Source of the DNA: Hippopus hippopus
Lineage: Eukaryota > Mollusca > Bivalvia > Cardiida > Cardiidae
Length of the DNA: 64,000 bases
Reading direction: 5' to 3'
NCBI GenBank assembly: GCA_946811185.2
Contig: OX328112.1
Location: 14,551,215 to 14,615,214 of the forward strand
Of the stretch, positions 1 to 10,316 are shown piece after piece (position 1 is the stretch's first letter; each line of letters opens with the position of its first letter). The notes beneath the pieces were generated by a model that was not told the origin of the DNA, ran no database searches, and was given only the letters and a program-made list of their open reading frames with translations. The translations under genes were made by a program, and so were the position numbers.

Positions 1-480
1 AAACAGCAAAGCTAGTAAGATACTTGAAAGTATACATCAGTTCTAGATGCAGAGACAGTAATTGCAAACAAATATTCAGCTTTTAATGGAGCATAAAAAT
101 TAGTCAAGGATATTGAATTGGTCAGGGATATTGAATAACAAAACCCTTGAGAGCAAATTCAACAAAAACGGACATTTGGGTTCTGGAAAAAGGACTCGAT
201 TACTGCCATTCCAAGGCTTTTTGTTGGCCAGACAAACTGATAGTAGCAGAGAATGATCGTAATTCAGACTACATGTTTTATGATGTCTAATCTTGGTCTA
301 CACTAGCAAACAAATCAATAGTAGTTATGTTTGTTGTTAACAGGGTTAGAGACAGCTGTCTACTCACAGATCAACATGTGACAATCTCTTTAATCTGCAT
401 TGTGAGTTGTTTGACTGCCATGTCAAACATGGATTGGTTATAAATGTAACCAACCACCTGCTATCTAAAATCCTTCTATC
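1..480. other. no feature recognised
   Basis: AT-rich sequence without long open frames or repeats that recur in this window. Confidence 0.5.
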
Positions 481-575
481 TTAACCCTTGATCCCTGTCC
501 TTTGTGGCCAGAGTAAATCAAGATCAGATTGCACAAAGCATGCAATCTGATCTTTGATCTACACTTTCCCCTTTG
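481..575 (+). mobile_element. TM2/TM3-type hairpin fragment
   Basis: Starts TTAACCCTTGAT and contains the AAATCAAGATCAGATTGCAC ... hairpin with its complementary arm up to 573. The right half is not recognisable. Confidence 0.5.
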
Positions 576-839
576 TTGAAACACCACTGACAAAAAGCAA
601 CCACAAAACTACAATAACAAGCATTCTGATAGTATTGCATAGCAATACCGAGTCCCCTACCGGCCATATATATTGCTGGCAGGTATAGTTTGTGAAACTC
701 TGTGGAGGAGAAAAATGTATTTGACCCCCTTCCAGAATTATAAGCATCGTGTCTGTCTTTGTATGCAATGCTTTAATGAAAGCCAAGTATATAAGCATTT
801 TCCTTGTTAAAGTAAGTTCATTGAAGAAATTTCACTAAG

Positions 840-870
<31 letters not shown>

Positions 871-983
871 TGCAAAAGCAAATTTTCAGAAATATGACCT
901 TTACCTTGTGAGATGACCTTGACCTTATCATCAGCAGGTGTGTACCAATGAGAGGTACCAGCTTACCATGTATAAGTGTTATA

Positions 984-1627
984 ACTTAAAGAGGCCCCGA
1001 TACTCATTTTCAGCCAGTTTTAACTCATTTTGTCTTTATTTTATCAAACTATAGTCATTCTCATATCTTCATGCCAAATATTGCACCTCACGGTTGCAAG
1101 GTTGCTTAGATTACGGTCTATAGAAAATGCATTTCGCTGAGTTGCAGCCTTCCATGTAAACAGACTCGTCGTTTCCGGTTTTTGAATCGAAGATTTCGAT
1201 ATGTCCGTTATACACTCGGGTAGATTCGTATGATGATCATGCATTTTGTCACGTGACTATATTTGACCTTCGCCCTGTGTCTAATGAGGTAAACGAAGGA
1301 AAATGGAGGCTTCTCTGTTGCAGCCTCGATTTTCAGACGGAGGTCGAGACCTATATATGCAAATTACACCGTATCCGACTCTAGGCGGAAACCAACGATA
1401 AAATTCCGTGATGCACTGCCATTGTTTACAGCTCCAATTGTCAGCCAGTTTTCTTCTGACCAATATTCGGTTTCTAATACAAATCTCTGTGTTTCTTTAT
1501 TTCAAGTACGCCATATATGTCGGTAATTTATCCATGTTTACACAAAGGACTGATTTGTGTACCATTCTTAATTGTTTGAAATTTAACAGCGTTTTTGCTC
1601 ACCGGCTGTAGACGGGCATCTTTAAGT
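984..1627 (+). mobile_element. MITE family G, copy 1 (longest)
   Basis: Ends are ACTTAAAGA and TCTTTAAGT. Internal blocks (TTTTCAGCCAGTTTT, CATGCCAAATATTGC, AGAAAATGCATTTC) recur at 2263-2618 (inverted), 38734-39011 and 62981-63328. This copy is about 290 bp longer than the others, with extra sequence at about 1200-1430. It interrupts the pearl-like element. Confidence 0.6.
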
Positions 1628-1777
1628 ACTTAAAAAATATACAGAGAAATGACTATGAAAAGTTTTGAGGATAAGTTTTCATGATAAGGATTAAATTTTT
1701 TGACCTTGACCTTGGACATATAATCCACAGAAGATCACATCAATGACAGTTACCTTCATACCAAACATGAGCATTGT

Positions 1778-2130
1778 AAGTAAAAAAGTCGGGAAAACTG
1801 TTTTTTCAGTGAAATTTTCTAAGTCCAAGGCCCGTAATTTCGTCAAAAATCAGTGGACCAGAGCGAAGCTCAAATTTGATCTGTAACTCATGGTGGTTGA
1901 CTTACACACCAAAAATCAGCTCAAAATCTGCCAGCCTTTAGAAAAAAAGTCCGGAAAACTGGTTTTTCCGTGAAAATTTCTAAGTCCAAGGCCCATAATT
2001 TCATCAAAAATCAGTGGACTGGAATGAAACTCAAACTTGATTCGTAACTCATGGTGGTTGACTTACACACCAAAAATCAGCTCAATATCTACCAGCGATT
2101 AGAAAAAAGTCCGGAAAACTGATTTGCGTG
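1778..2130 (+). repeat. ~160-bp tandem core repeats of the pearl-like element
   Basis: The unit starts recur at about 1787, 1949 and 2107 (AAAGTCSGGAAAACTG). Units 1 and 2 share long blocks such as TCCAAGGCCCRTAATTTC and TGGTGGTTGACTTACACACC. The third is cut short by the ACGG microsatellite. Confidence 0.85.
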
Positions 2131-2262
2131 TGGACTGACGGACAGACGGACGGACGGACAGACGGAGTGCAAACCTAAAGTCCCCTTCAGCTTTGCAGGT
2201 AGGGGACTAATTATCTGGGTCATATTCTAGACTGACACTGTCCCTCAGGTTACTCAGTGCTT

Positions 2263-2618
2263 TAAGGATACATCCTCACTGCCAGAGAGAAAAAAACGCT
2301 GTCAAAATTTGACAGTTTGTAGTATGGTTCAAAATTTAGTCAGCTGTGTAACCATAGATATATATATCGCGTAAGCAATAAATACATATTTATATTGGAA
2401 ATCTTCAGTTTAAAACCAGAAATGTCACAACATTGATTTCCTTGATGGACCAAAGAAAATAAAATGCATTTTCTATCGGTCATGATCTATGCAACCTTGC
2501 AACACTGTTGGGGGCAACATAAATTTTGGTATGAAGATACAAAAATGATTACAGTTTGATAAAATAAGGATGAAATTAGTGAAAAACTGGCTTAAAATGA
2601 ATGTAGATGTATCTTTAT
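2263..2618 (-). mobile_element. MITE family G, copy 2 (inverted)
   Basis: Reverse complement of the family G sequence: minus-strand matches to the CATGCC...TTGC, GGTTGCATAGATCATGACCG and AGAAAATGCATTTT blocks. It runs from CTTTAAGGATACATC to GATGTATCTTTA. Confidence 0.6.
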
Positions 2619-2894
2619 GGGTTGATTCATACAGAAAACATAGGTATTAGGAGTAACCTAAAGAGGCAGATAGCTTCTGAACAAAATTGTGATCAACAGA
2701 AAAATTGCTTATAATCAATTTTTCACTTTATGGTTGTGCTTTGTACTTATTTATACCACATTTATGTTTCCATCTGCAGATAATGCTTTCAAAATGGACT
2801 GCTTTCATTTTTTTGTACTTCTGGTAAAAAAAAATAAGGTAAGCTTTATACAGATATCTATAGAAAGCATAGACAAAAAGAAAATGAAGGCATG

Positions 2895-3108
2895 AATGAA
2901 TAATATTGGTGTCCATGGTTGTGAGGTAAAGCATTGGCCTCACAGCCATATGGTCTCCAGTTTGGTTCCTGGGAGCAGATGTCAACTTTTGGACTGTTCA
3001 TTGCTCCACACTCTTGGCGAGGGTACTTGTGTACTTTCCAAGAAGCAGAAAGATGACAGATTAGGATAAGCTGCAAGAACCTGTTTCTCAAGCAATGTAT
3101 TATGATTG
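2895..3108 (+). mobile_element. SINE-3 (tRNA-derived), copy 1
   Basis: A degenerate tRNA-like head (GTTGTGAGGTAAAGCATTGGCC, box A-like; box B-like near GGTTCCTGGGAGC) is followed by a body shared with 26164-26367 (GTGTCAACTTT, TTGCCTACACACTCGGCG-like block, end TTTCTCAAGCAATGTA). Confidence 0.6.
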
Positions 3109-3110
3109 TT

Positions 3111-3336
3111 TTAACCTATTACCAAACAATCCTGTGTTTTCACGACCTTGGGGAAGAAAGGCTTTTGAAAACACTGTGAGAAAAGGAGAAAATGCTGGTA
3201 ACCAGCATTTTCTCCTTTTCCCACAATGTTTTCTATCCTTTCAATAACAACCTCCAACATTTCAGAAGCATTTTATTTGTTGGCTGCAAATACTTTCAAT
3301 TTAGAGGTTTCCAAAGTTTAATCGTTTGGTACCAAG
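3111..3336 (+). mobile_element. TM1 copy
   Basis: TTAACCTATTACC start, central hairpin intact at ~3172-3233; the right terminus is eroded. It abuts the next TM1 copy. Confidence 0.8.
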
Positions 3337-3341
3337 TTATA

Positions 3342-3569
3342 TTAACTCCTTAACACATGACAACATTTTGGATTGGTCCGAATTGAAAGCATTTGCAGAC
3401 AACAAAATAAACATGACTCAAATACTGAAATTTATTCTGGGAAGGGTAGAAAACATTGTGGGAAAAGGAGAAAATGCTGGTTACCAGTATTTTCTCCTTT
3501 TCCCACAATGTTTTCAAAAGGCTTCTTTATCAGGGTCATTAAAGTTGGGATTGTGTGATAAAGGGTTAA
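3342..3569 (-). mobile_element. TM1 copy, complete
   Basis: TTAA at both ends (3342, 3566). The central hairpin has one mismatch (TACCAGTATTTT). 228 bp. Confidence 0.88.
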
Positions 3570-3841
3570 ATGAGCCATGCTGTGTTAAAAGGGAGTTTAA
3601 TGAATGTCTGTGATGCATTATACTAAGCAATTCATCGCATATATATGGGTTCATATAATCCATTTTTTCTCTTATTTTGTCTACTGTATCATGAGGTAGA
3701 ATGGTCCTTTGACATGCAGAAAATTTACAATTAGCCAAAAGTATCTAACAATGTCAGCCTCCATGGCCTGCAGATGCTGATATTGTTTGATACTTTTTAA
3801 GAGATGCATTAAGCCCCCTTTTCACAAAGCATGGCTCAAAG
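3567..3841 (-). mobile_element. CGCAGG-palindrome MITE, copy 1
   Basis: Ends ATGAGCCATGCTGTG and its complement CACAAAGCATGGCTCA; shares TGGTCCTTTGACATGCAG with the copy at 60625-60813. The central GC palindrome is eroded (GTCAGCCTCCATGGCCTGCA). Confidence 0.65.
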
Positions 3842-4033
3842 TAATGTTATCAGTCAGGTTGTTGCAGGTGTCAACAACTCCAGATGTTGTCAAAAGGACA
3901 CCAATTGAATCTTTGCCTACTGAAACAGCCAGACAACTTAAAAATATTCTGGTAAAATATGGACAAACAGTATGAATTGAGGTTCTTATACATGAACACA
4001 TGCGGAAACCACTTTGACAAAAGGAGAAATTGC

Positions 4034-4362
4034 CTAACTGTTTACCAAACTACAAAACTTCTGACTGGTCTAAACTGAAAGCATTTGCAGATGACAAATT
4101 AAATGTGGCACAAATGATGAAATCTGTATCAGAAAGGATAGAAAACACTGTGGAAAAGGGACAAAATGCTGGTTACAGATGACATTTGCAGATGACAAAT
4201 TAAATATGGCACAAATGATGAAATCTGTATCAGAAAGGATAGAAAACATTGTGGAAAAGGGAGAAAATACTGGTTACCAGCATTTTCTCCTTTTCCCACA
4301 GTGTTTTCAACAGCCTCTCACTTCAGGCTCTTTAAACACAGAATTGTGTGTTAAAGCGTTAA
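4034..4362 (-). mobile_element. TM1 copy with internal 101-bp tandem duplication
   Basis: Runs from CTAACTGTTTACC to AAGCGTTAA. The segment starting CATTTGCAGATGACAAATTA at 4082 is repeated at 4183 with few differences, so the left hairpin arm occurs twice and the right arm once. Confidence 0.85.
4082..4283. repeat. 101-bp direct tandem duplication
   Basis: Two copies of about 101 bp inside a TM1 element (4082-4182 and 4183-4283), nearly identical over their length. Confidence 0.88.
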
Positions 4363-4459
4363 ACAGCTACTTCTCCTTTGGCCACAATGGCTTTCAAACC
4401 AGCGTGACAAAAGTCTTCTACAGGTGGTGGTGCATCAACTCACCATGAGATAGTGGTGC

Positions 4460-5196
4460 AGACTTCCCGAAAGTTTACAAAAAGTGTCGGACATTTGGTC
4501 TGACAAGGCCTGAAAATCTGTCAGACCGAAAAAAAATCTGTCAGACCGAATCAAATTTAACAAAAACAAAGAAAACATAAGAAAGAAGGGTACCAACTAT
4601 ATCAACTTTATGCATATGATGATATCAAACTATTTCTCCACTCATTAAGACTTTCAAAAGTCACTGACATTTAACCCTTTACCAAGCAATCACGAATTTT
4701 AACAACCTTGAGGCAAAATGCTTTTGAAAACATTATTGGAAAAGGAGAAAATACTAAACAGTACAAGCAAGTCAATTCATTAAATTTGTACATCCAAGAA
4801 TAAAATATGTTTGTATTGCAAAGATGTTGGTCCGTTCTAACTTTCTCGCCGTAAAAAAACCAGACAGTCCGTGCAGCGCATCTGCACCTTTTCCAAGTCA
4901 TAAACCAACCATTCTCAATGATGCTTCCTTTTCTCGATCAATTTTCTCTCCGGTCTCTTTTTTTCATATTCTTTTTTCTATTCAGTGCGCTCCTCTGACG
5001 TTAATATTTTTTTTTTTACCAGGTTTAGCGCCTTGTAACATTTAAACGACGCCATTTTTGTCCAAAACATTGTGATTACATTTTCAGCGGCTCGGAATAA
5101 ATGCCGGACAGTTGGACCGATCTAGCCTGAAAAATCGTCAGTCCTTGTCAAGATTCGTCGGTCATGTCCGTTGGACCGACGTATTTCGGGAAGTCT
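4460..5196. mobile_element. TIR element J (AGACTTCCCGAAA ends)
   Basis: 13-bp perfect terminal inverted repeats, AGACTTCCCGAAA at 4460-4472 and the complement at 5184-5196, with GTGGTG on both flanks. The left interior repeats TCTGTCAGACCGA; the right interior carries GTTGGACCGA and GTTGGACCGACG. A half TM1 copy (4671-4761) lies inside. No coding sequence recognised and no second copy in the window. Confidence 0.6.
4671..4761 (+). mobile_element. TM1 left half
   Basis: TTAACCCTTTACCAAGCAAT start through the left hairpin arm; the rest is missing. It lies within element J. Confidence 0.75.
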
Positions 5197-5203
5197 GGTG
5201 GTG

Positions 5204-5232
5204 TCTATCTTATCTTATCTATCTTATCTAAT
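5204..5232 (+). repeat. TATCT microsatellite
   Basis: Short imperfect run of CTTAT/CTATCTTATCT immediately right of element J. Confidence 0.7.
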
Positions 5233-5361
5233 GTAAATATAGGGGAGATAATCCTATGATAATAGTCACATATTCCCCATATTTTTGTTATCTCTCATGA
5301 TGACATATTGACAAGGCAATTATGTACAGATTATAGTTGTCAATCTTTGTCTACCCTTGTC

Positions 5362-5592
5362 TTAACTCTTTACCAAATGACAAAATCATAGACTGGTCCA
5401 AACTGGAAGTTTTTATATACGACAAAATAAATGTGACTGAAATATTGAAAATTGTTTTAGGAAGGGTAGAAAACATTGTGGGGGAAAAAAAAGATGCTGT
5501 ACGTTACAAGCATTTTCTCCTTTTCCCAAATGTTTTCAAAAGGCTTCTTTCTCAGGGTCGTTAAAAGTCAGGACTGTGTGGTAAAGGGTTAA
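5362..5592 (-). mobile_element. TM1 copy, complete
   Basis: TTAA at 5362 and 5589. The left hairpin arm is altered (GGGGGAAAAAAAAGATGC). Confidence 0.85.
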
Positions 5593-5771
5593 CCAAATTG
5601 AAAGCCTTTGTAGATAACAAATGTGACTGAAAAATTGAAATTTGTTATGGGAAGGGTAGAAAACATTGTGGGAAAAGGAGAAAATGCTGGTTTTCTCCTC
5701 TTCCCAAAATTTTTTCAAAAGGCTTCTTTTTTAGGGTCATTAACAGTCAGGACCGTGTGGTAAAGGCTTAA
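5593..5771 (-). mobile_element. TM1 copy, left end missing
   Basis: Begins inside the element (CAAATTGAAAGCCTTTG) directly after the previous copy. The hairpin centre is deleted (AAATGCTGGTTTTCTCC). Ends TTAA at 5768. Confidence 0.8.
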
Positions 5772-5868
5772 CCCTTGGAGTAACAGATTATCTCTACAGA
5801 TATTTTCATTCCAGAAATAAGAACCAAATAATTATACTGTCATGGTTGCATTTGTCTATATATATAGT
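5768..5868 (+). mobile_element. TM3 left-end fragment
   Basis: TTAACCCTTGGAGTAACAG with downstream similarity to TM3 (GACCCAAATGATTGCAACTT-like block). Shares its TTAA with the end of the preceding TM1. Confidence 0.45.
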
Positions 5869-5869
5869 C

Positions 5870-6418
5870 TTAAAGGTGGCCCTTCAGATTTTGGGATGAA
5901 AATTTTACAGAAATACAAAAAAATCATCCTTATACTCCCAAAGCCTTTTAATTTTCATTCATAAAACCCCAGTAGTCGAAAACCATCCGACAACAAGAGA
6001 AATTAAGAGATTTACTATGGCCTAGGTCGACACCGACAGGAAACACGTTCTATTTTTACATGAGCAACTCGCTCATTTACATACCAGAAATACACAGACG
6101 AAGCTTCAAACATAGCGTCCGAAGAAGACATTATGGAAAATAATTACATGTTTGTTATGTTATGGAATTTAAGCGTCATTAGTCACATGACAGTCACTTG
6201 ACATTCCCACAATGCTTTTTTGATTTCTGGCGTGAAATCTAAAAATACCTTAAGAGGCTACGTAGCCTTTTAAGGGAACACCATCAAAAAAAATTTTTTT
6301 TGGTAATTTTATGATTCTTAATTATTGATGATCTGTATTGTTTTTTTTATATAAATTTCAGCGATATATATTTTTTTTAATTTGGTGAGATGTGAAAAAT
6401 CTAAATACCCACCTTTAA
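5870..6418. mobile_element. TIR element K (TTAAAGGTGG ends)
   Basis: TTAAAGGTGG at 5870-5879 and CCACCTTTAA at 6409-6418, read as TTAA target duplication plus AGGTGG termini. 549 bp, no coding sequence, single copy in the window. Confidence 0.5.
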
Positions 6419-6444
6419 AAGCAAAATATAAAAGAAGGCTTAGT

Positions 6445-6660
6445 TTAATCCTTCGGCAGCTAAGCGTGACTCACTGACTTTTTGTGGACAGTGTAGATCA
6501 AGATCAGACTGTACAGAACGTGCAGTCTGATCTTGGAACTACACTGTCCAATAAAGAGTTATTTTTCTCAAAAAAAATAATTTGGAAATAGCATTACTCA
6601 TGGTTTTTTACCATTGGATTGGAAGTTTCGTTCAACTTATTTAGCAGGATTAGGGTCAGT
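6445..6660 (+). mobile_element. TM2 copy
   Basis: Starts TTAATCCTTCGGCAGCTAA; hairpin GTGTAGATCAAGATCAGACT ... AGTCTGATCTTGG at ~6489-6544; ends TTTAGCAGGATTAGGGTCA. Nearly full length. Confidence 0.82.
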
Positions 6661-6734
6661 TAGCTATCAAACAAAATAATTTAAGACCTGTCAAAATTTA
6701 AAGAACTAATCCAGACAATAAAGAAAATAAAGTT

Positions 6735-6796
6735 AAAAGTATGGAATTTGTTGTTAAAGGATAGAAAATACTGTGGAAGAAAGAGGAAAATGCTGT
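6735..6796 (-). mobile_element. TM1 fragment, left of SINE insertion
   Basis: Centre-left TM1 sequence (AAAGGATAGAAAATACTGTGG). The matching right end appears at 7187-7240 beyond SINE-1 sequence, suggesting SINE insertion into one TM1. Confidence 0.55.
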
Positions 6797-6807
6797 GTAC
6801 AACTTGC

Positions 6808-6860
6808 CACTGCGATATAAATGAAATAATGTTGAAAATGGCGTTAAACACAATACAATT
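6808..6860 (+). mobile_element. SINE-1 3' tail fragment
   Basis: GCGATATAAATGAAATAATG and TGAAAATGGCGTTAAACAC followed by the AATT/GACT tail. It abuts an inverted SINE-1 tail-to-tail. Confidence 0.7.
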
Positions 6861-7185
6861 GACTGATTGACTGTATGGTGTTTAACACTGTTTTCAACAT
6901 TATTTCAGTTATATCGTGGCGCCCAGTGCACCTATCCATGCTATCCTGGAGTTTCTTTTTACCAGTACTCGGCACAATATTCTTTCCAAGCCACTGGCTA
7001 CTTTCCCACATAACCATCGTTGAAAACAGTGATTAGCGTTTCTGTCACAATGACTATCATCAATCTTTGGAAAGAAATTGGCTGAGCTGGGGATCAAAGC
7101 AGCGACACCCTGTTCCTGAATCCTGTACGCTACTGACTGCGGTACCATGGCTCTTAACCACAATACAATCAATCCATCAAGTTCA
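6861..7185 (-). mobile_element. SINE-1 (tRNA-derived), inverted
   Basis: Minus-strand SINE-1: tail GACTGTATGGTGTTTAACAC at the left, body AGTGCACCTATCCATGC, TTCTTTCCAAGCCACTGGC, and degenerate box B/box A at the right (GGGGATCAAAGCAGCGAC; TACTGACTGCGGTACC). A short second tail fragment ends it. Confidence 0.82.
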
Positions 7186-7186
7186 G

Positions 7187-7240
7187 AAAGCCCCTTCTTC
7201 AGCATATGTAAAAGCATGGGATCATTTGATAAAGTGTTAA
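7187..7240 (-). mobile_element. TM1 right-end fragment
   Basis: CCCCTTCTTCAG ... GGGATCATTTGATAAAGTGTTAA. Probably the other half of the fragment at 6735-6796. Confidence 0.6.
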
Positions 7241-8087
7241 CCCTTTACCAAACAATCCCATGTTTTCACGACCCTGACAAAGAGGCCTAATTTGAAAACA
7301 TTATGGGAAAACGAGAAAATGCTGGTAATCAGCATTTTCTCCATTTCTCACAATATTTTCCACCCTGCCAAAACACTTAAGGTTTGGTCACACTGCGGTA
7401 ACGGACGAGCAACGGATAAAAAATAATTTTATCCGTTCATGTCCGTTCGTATCCGTTTTATGTCTATTTCTTATCCAGTGAATCTGCTACTTGTCCGGCA
7501 ACATCCGGTGATGTCTGTTCCGTCCAGTGGGAAGTTTTGAGCATGTTAAAAAATTTCCACCAAACAAAACGGACAGAGACGTGCAAATGACAGACTTTGG
7601 ATGCGTCTGACTATTTATACCCTTGGCATGTCAAGTGACCGGTACGTTTCTCATATGTTGGTGTTCGGTATATTTCCGTTCATCGTACGTTGGAAGAACG
7701 TTTTGTCTGGTTCTCATGCGTTGCATTTCCGTTTTATCTGGTACAAGTCCGTTACTCGTACAGTGATATCCGTTAATAGACCGTTTATTATCCGGTACAT
7801 AATCTGGTAAACATGCGTTTTTTCCGTTACATGTGCAGTACTTGTGCGGTCATTGTGTGGCTTCTTCGCTCCACACACTAATCGCATGAGCCTCGAGCGG
7901 CAGAGGACATGAATTTTGTCAAGGGATAACCAAATTCTGCATGTTTTTGTCCATTTTCCCTCCGTTATATATCCGTTAGCCGGTCTGACCAAGCCTTTAA
8001 GTTCATTTGTACCACTTTCTAATTTGTCATCTGCAGATGCTTTCAATTTGGGAGAGTCTAAAAACATGTCATTTGGGAAAGGTTTAA
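7237..8087 (+). mobile_element. TM1 copy split by Harbinger-like MITE
   Basis: Left part 7237-7376 (TTAACCCTTTACCAAACAATCC, full hairpin) and right part 8000-8087 (TTTGTCATCTGCAGATGC ... GGGAAAGGTTTAA). The 617-bp element between them has its own TIRs and TTA duplication. Confidence 0.85.
7380..7996. mobile_element. PIF/Harbinger-like MITE (element L)
   Basis: Ends AGGTTTGGTCACACTGCGG and the complement of CCGGTCTGACCAAGCCT, flanked by TTA at 7377-7379 and 7997-7999. A 3-bp TWA duplication is typical of PIF/Harbinger. The interior is packed with TCCGTT/AACGGA motifs in both orientations, which look like subterminal repeats. No transposase. Confidence 0.65.
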
Positions 8088-8216
8088 AGATTCCAACATT
8101 ATTTTGCTCACCTAACACACAATCACAACCTATTAGTTTACATTTGTATCTCCAGAATTTCACAATCTATTCTAACATCCAAGACTGTCTGGTCAGTGAG
8201 ACCAACCCAGGTACAT

Positions 8217-8446
8217 TTAATCCTTTACCACACAGCAAAATTTTTGACTCATCTATAATGAAAGCATTTGTAGAGGTGAAACTAAACATGATTTAGATGA
8301 TGAGATTGGTTTCTGAAAGAGTAGAAAAACATTTTGGGGAAAGGAGAAAATGCTGGTTACCAGCATTTTCTCCTTTTCCCTAAATGTTTTCAAAAGCCTT
8401 CTTCCTCAGGGTCGTTAAAAGTCAGGATTGATTGGTAAAGGGTTAA
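8217..8446 (-). mobile_element. TM1 copy, complete
   Basis: TTAATCCTTTACC start, TTAA end at 8443; hairpin arms GGGGAAAGGAGAAAATGCTGG and its complement with one slip. Confidence 0.87.
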
Positions 8447-8544
8447 CTGTAGGTATATAACTGTGACCTCCTACAAATTCCTGGCTAATTTTCTTGTCCC
8501 AGAAGTAACACTCAAGTAATTACGGAATGGTGTTAACACCTATC

Positions 8545-8682
8545 AGACAGTTCTCAAAGGGTAGAAAACATTGTGGAAAATGGAGAAAATGCTGGTTACC
8601 AGCATTCTCCTTCCCCAACAATGTTTAGAAAAGCCTTCTCCCTCAGGTTGTGAAATTTCGGGATTGTGTGGTAAAGGACTAA
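8545..8682 (-). mobile_element. TM1 right-half copy
   Basis: From TCAAAGGGTAGAAAACATTG through the hairpin to TGTGGTAAAGGACTAA; the left half is absent. Confidence 0.78.
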
Positions 8683-8804
8683 GTTCTTCACAACTGATGA
8701 CTCAAAATACAGAATGTTATTAGTAGAGCAGGGTGCAATGGACCAGTCTGTAATTTTGTTGTTTGGTAATGCATGTAAATTCTTCACAACTGATGACTCA
8801 AAAT
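8682..8804 (+). repeat. direct repeat of a 27-bp block
   Basis: TTCTTCACAACTGATGACTC is found at ~8683 and ~8779, separated by a TM1-like right end (GGACCAGTCTGTAATTTTG). Confidence 0.7.
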
Positions 8805-9067
8805 GTATACTGTTTTAAGTAAAACTGAGAGCATTTGGGGAAAAAGAAACATTTACAACTAATGCTAGAAGTAAATTACACTTCAAAGCCATGTACTAAA
8901 TTGGTCTAGACGTAAAAACATAAAAAGCAAGCTTGAATTTTTTTTCTCACCACTTAGAAAAAAAATATGACTGGAATTTCTGGTCACATGACCCTTGCTG
9001 CAGTCAAGGACTGTAATTTCTTTGATTTTTTTTTTCCCAAGGATGAAATTACAGACCTGTCAGATAC

Positions 9068-9292
9068 TTAAACCTTTACCACACAATCCCAACTTTTAAC
9101 GACCCACAGGAAAGAAGCTCTTGAAAACATTGTGGGAAAAAAGAGAAAATTCTGTTAGCCTGTATTTTCTCCTTTTCTCAAAATGTTTTCTTCTTTGTCA
9201 AAATACAAACCCCATCATTTGAGTTTAAGCCTTCTCTACAAATGCTTTCAAAATCGATAAGTCTCAAGTTTTGTTATCTAGTTAAGAGTTAA
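9068..9292 (+). mobile_element. TM1 copy, complete
   Basis: TTAAACCTTTACC to AGAGTTAA. The hairpin has several substitutions (AAAATTCTGTTAGCCTGTAT). Confidence 0.85.
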
Positions 9293-9355
9293 TACTGTGC
9301 ACTAATTTGATAGCCTTAATAAGAGTATTCTGAGCATGATTGAATGGCGAAATTG

Positions 9356-9422
9356 CAGACAGTGTAGAAACATCACCAGACTGCACGAAACGTGCAATCT
9401 GATCTTGAATCTATAAAGTCCA
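9356..9422 (+). mobile_element. TM2/TM3 hairpin remnant
   Basis: GACAGTGTAGAAACATCACC then GCACGAAACGTGC centre and TGATCTTGAATCTA arm; termini unrecognisable. Confidence 0.5.
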
Positions 9423-9511
9423 ATACTTCTTGACATAATCCTCCAAAGATGGACTAAAAATTGCATTTACTCTAGCTGTATTCTGGTGGATGAATATGTC
9501 TGTCCAATTTA

Positions 9512-9751
9512 CTAACCCTTTATCACACAATCCCAAGTTTTAACGACCATAACAAAGAAGGCTTTTGAAAATATTGTGGGAAAAAGGAGAAAATGCTGCT
9601 AACCAGCATTTTCTCCTTTTCCCACAATGTTCTTTTTTCTAACATTTCAGAGAAGAATCCAAATCATGGAATATTTGATTTTTTACCTGCAGATGCTTTC
9701 AATCTTTCAGTTTGGACAAGTGTAGAATTTTTTCATTGGGTAAATAGTAAG
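9512..9751 (+). mobile_element. TM1 copy
   Basis: CTAACCCTTTATC start, strong hairpin at ~9565-9632, right end GGGTAAATAGTAA eroded. Confidence 0.83.
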
Positions 9752-10316
9752 CATTCTATGGGGTAAGCTGACTGGGGCTCTAACACTAAAAGAAAAATTT
9801 TGAATTTCAATTTCATTATCAATACAATACTGTCAAAATGTTCCAAAAGAAGAGGTCTAAGTTTCAATGCAGTACTGCCTTTCCATTCTTGAAATACAAC
9901 CAAAAGCCAAAGTTTCTTGATTAAAATTTGCATGAAAAATAGCAGTAGTATTCTTTATGAAGGAACAAAAAACTACCATGTGAACAAACAGAGAACAATA
10001 TTGAGCAGAAAGTGGACATGTGGTTTGACCATTAGCAAAATTGATTTAGGGAGATTGAAAAACCAACATGGGGTTTGTTCAAGGGCAATGCAGAAGTGGG
10101 TCCTATTTAATGGGAGAAAGTCACCTCATGCTCCCATTAACCCCTCTTTAGAATACTGACACCTCGCATTATGACATGAGACCAGCATGAAACCCTTATG
10201 GCTCTCAAGAGAGCTTCAAGACAGCCCACCATTCTTACCCATCACAGTCAAATCTTGTTTGTGATGACATGATTTCTATAGAGTAGTTTTGGGCAGTAAC
10301 TAAAGCCATTGTTGCT
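9752..10316. other. no feature recognised
   Basis: No gene, RNA or recurrent repeat seen. Confidence 0.45.

Larger units (their letters stand above)
836..2210 (+). mobile_element. pearl/Helitron-like element with ~160-bp core repeats
   Basis: The left end carries a small hairpin (TGTGTTTGTGAAACACA, ~846-862). About two and a half tandem copies of a ~160-bp unit follow (1778-2130, each beginning near AAAGTCSGGAAAACTG), then a short ACGG/ACAG microsatellite (2139-2166), and a terminal hairpin with stems AGTCCCC (2179-2185) and GGGGACT (2202-2208) ending in CTAA. This core-repeat plus ACGG-microsatellite plan matches bivalve 'pearl' elements, often considered Helitron-derived. The terminal hairpin with CTRR-like end fits. 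A different repeat (984-1627) is inserted in its left part. Confidence 0.6.

Noticed and set aside
4824..5045. 73-codon open frame in element J
   Set aside because: No similarity to a transposase or host protein that I recognise; pyrimidine-rich composition explains the lack of stops.
7714..8163. 149-codon open frame on the minus strand
   Set aside because: It spans the boundary of a Harbinger-like MITE and a TM1 copy, so it is a repeat shadow.
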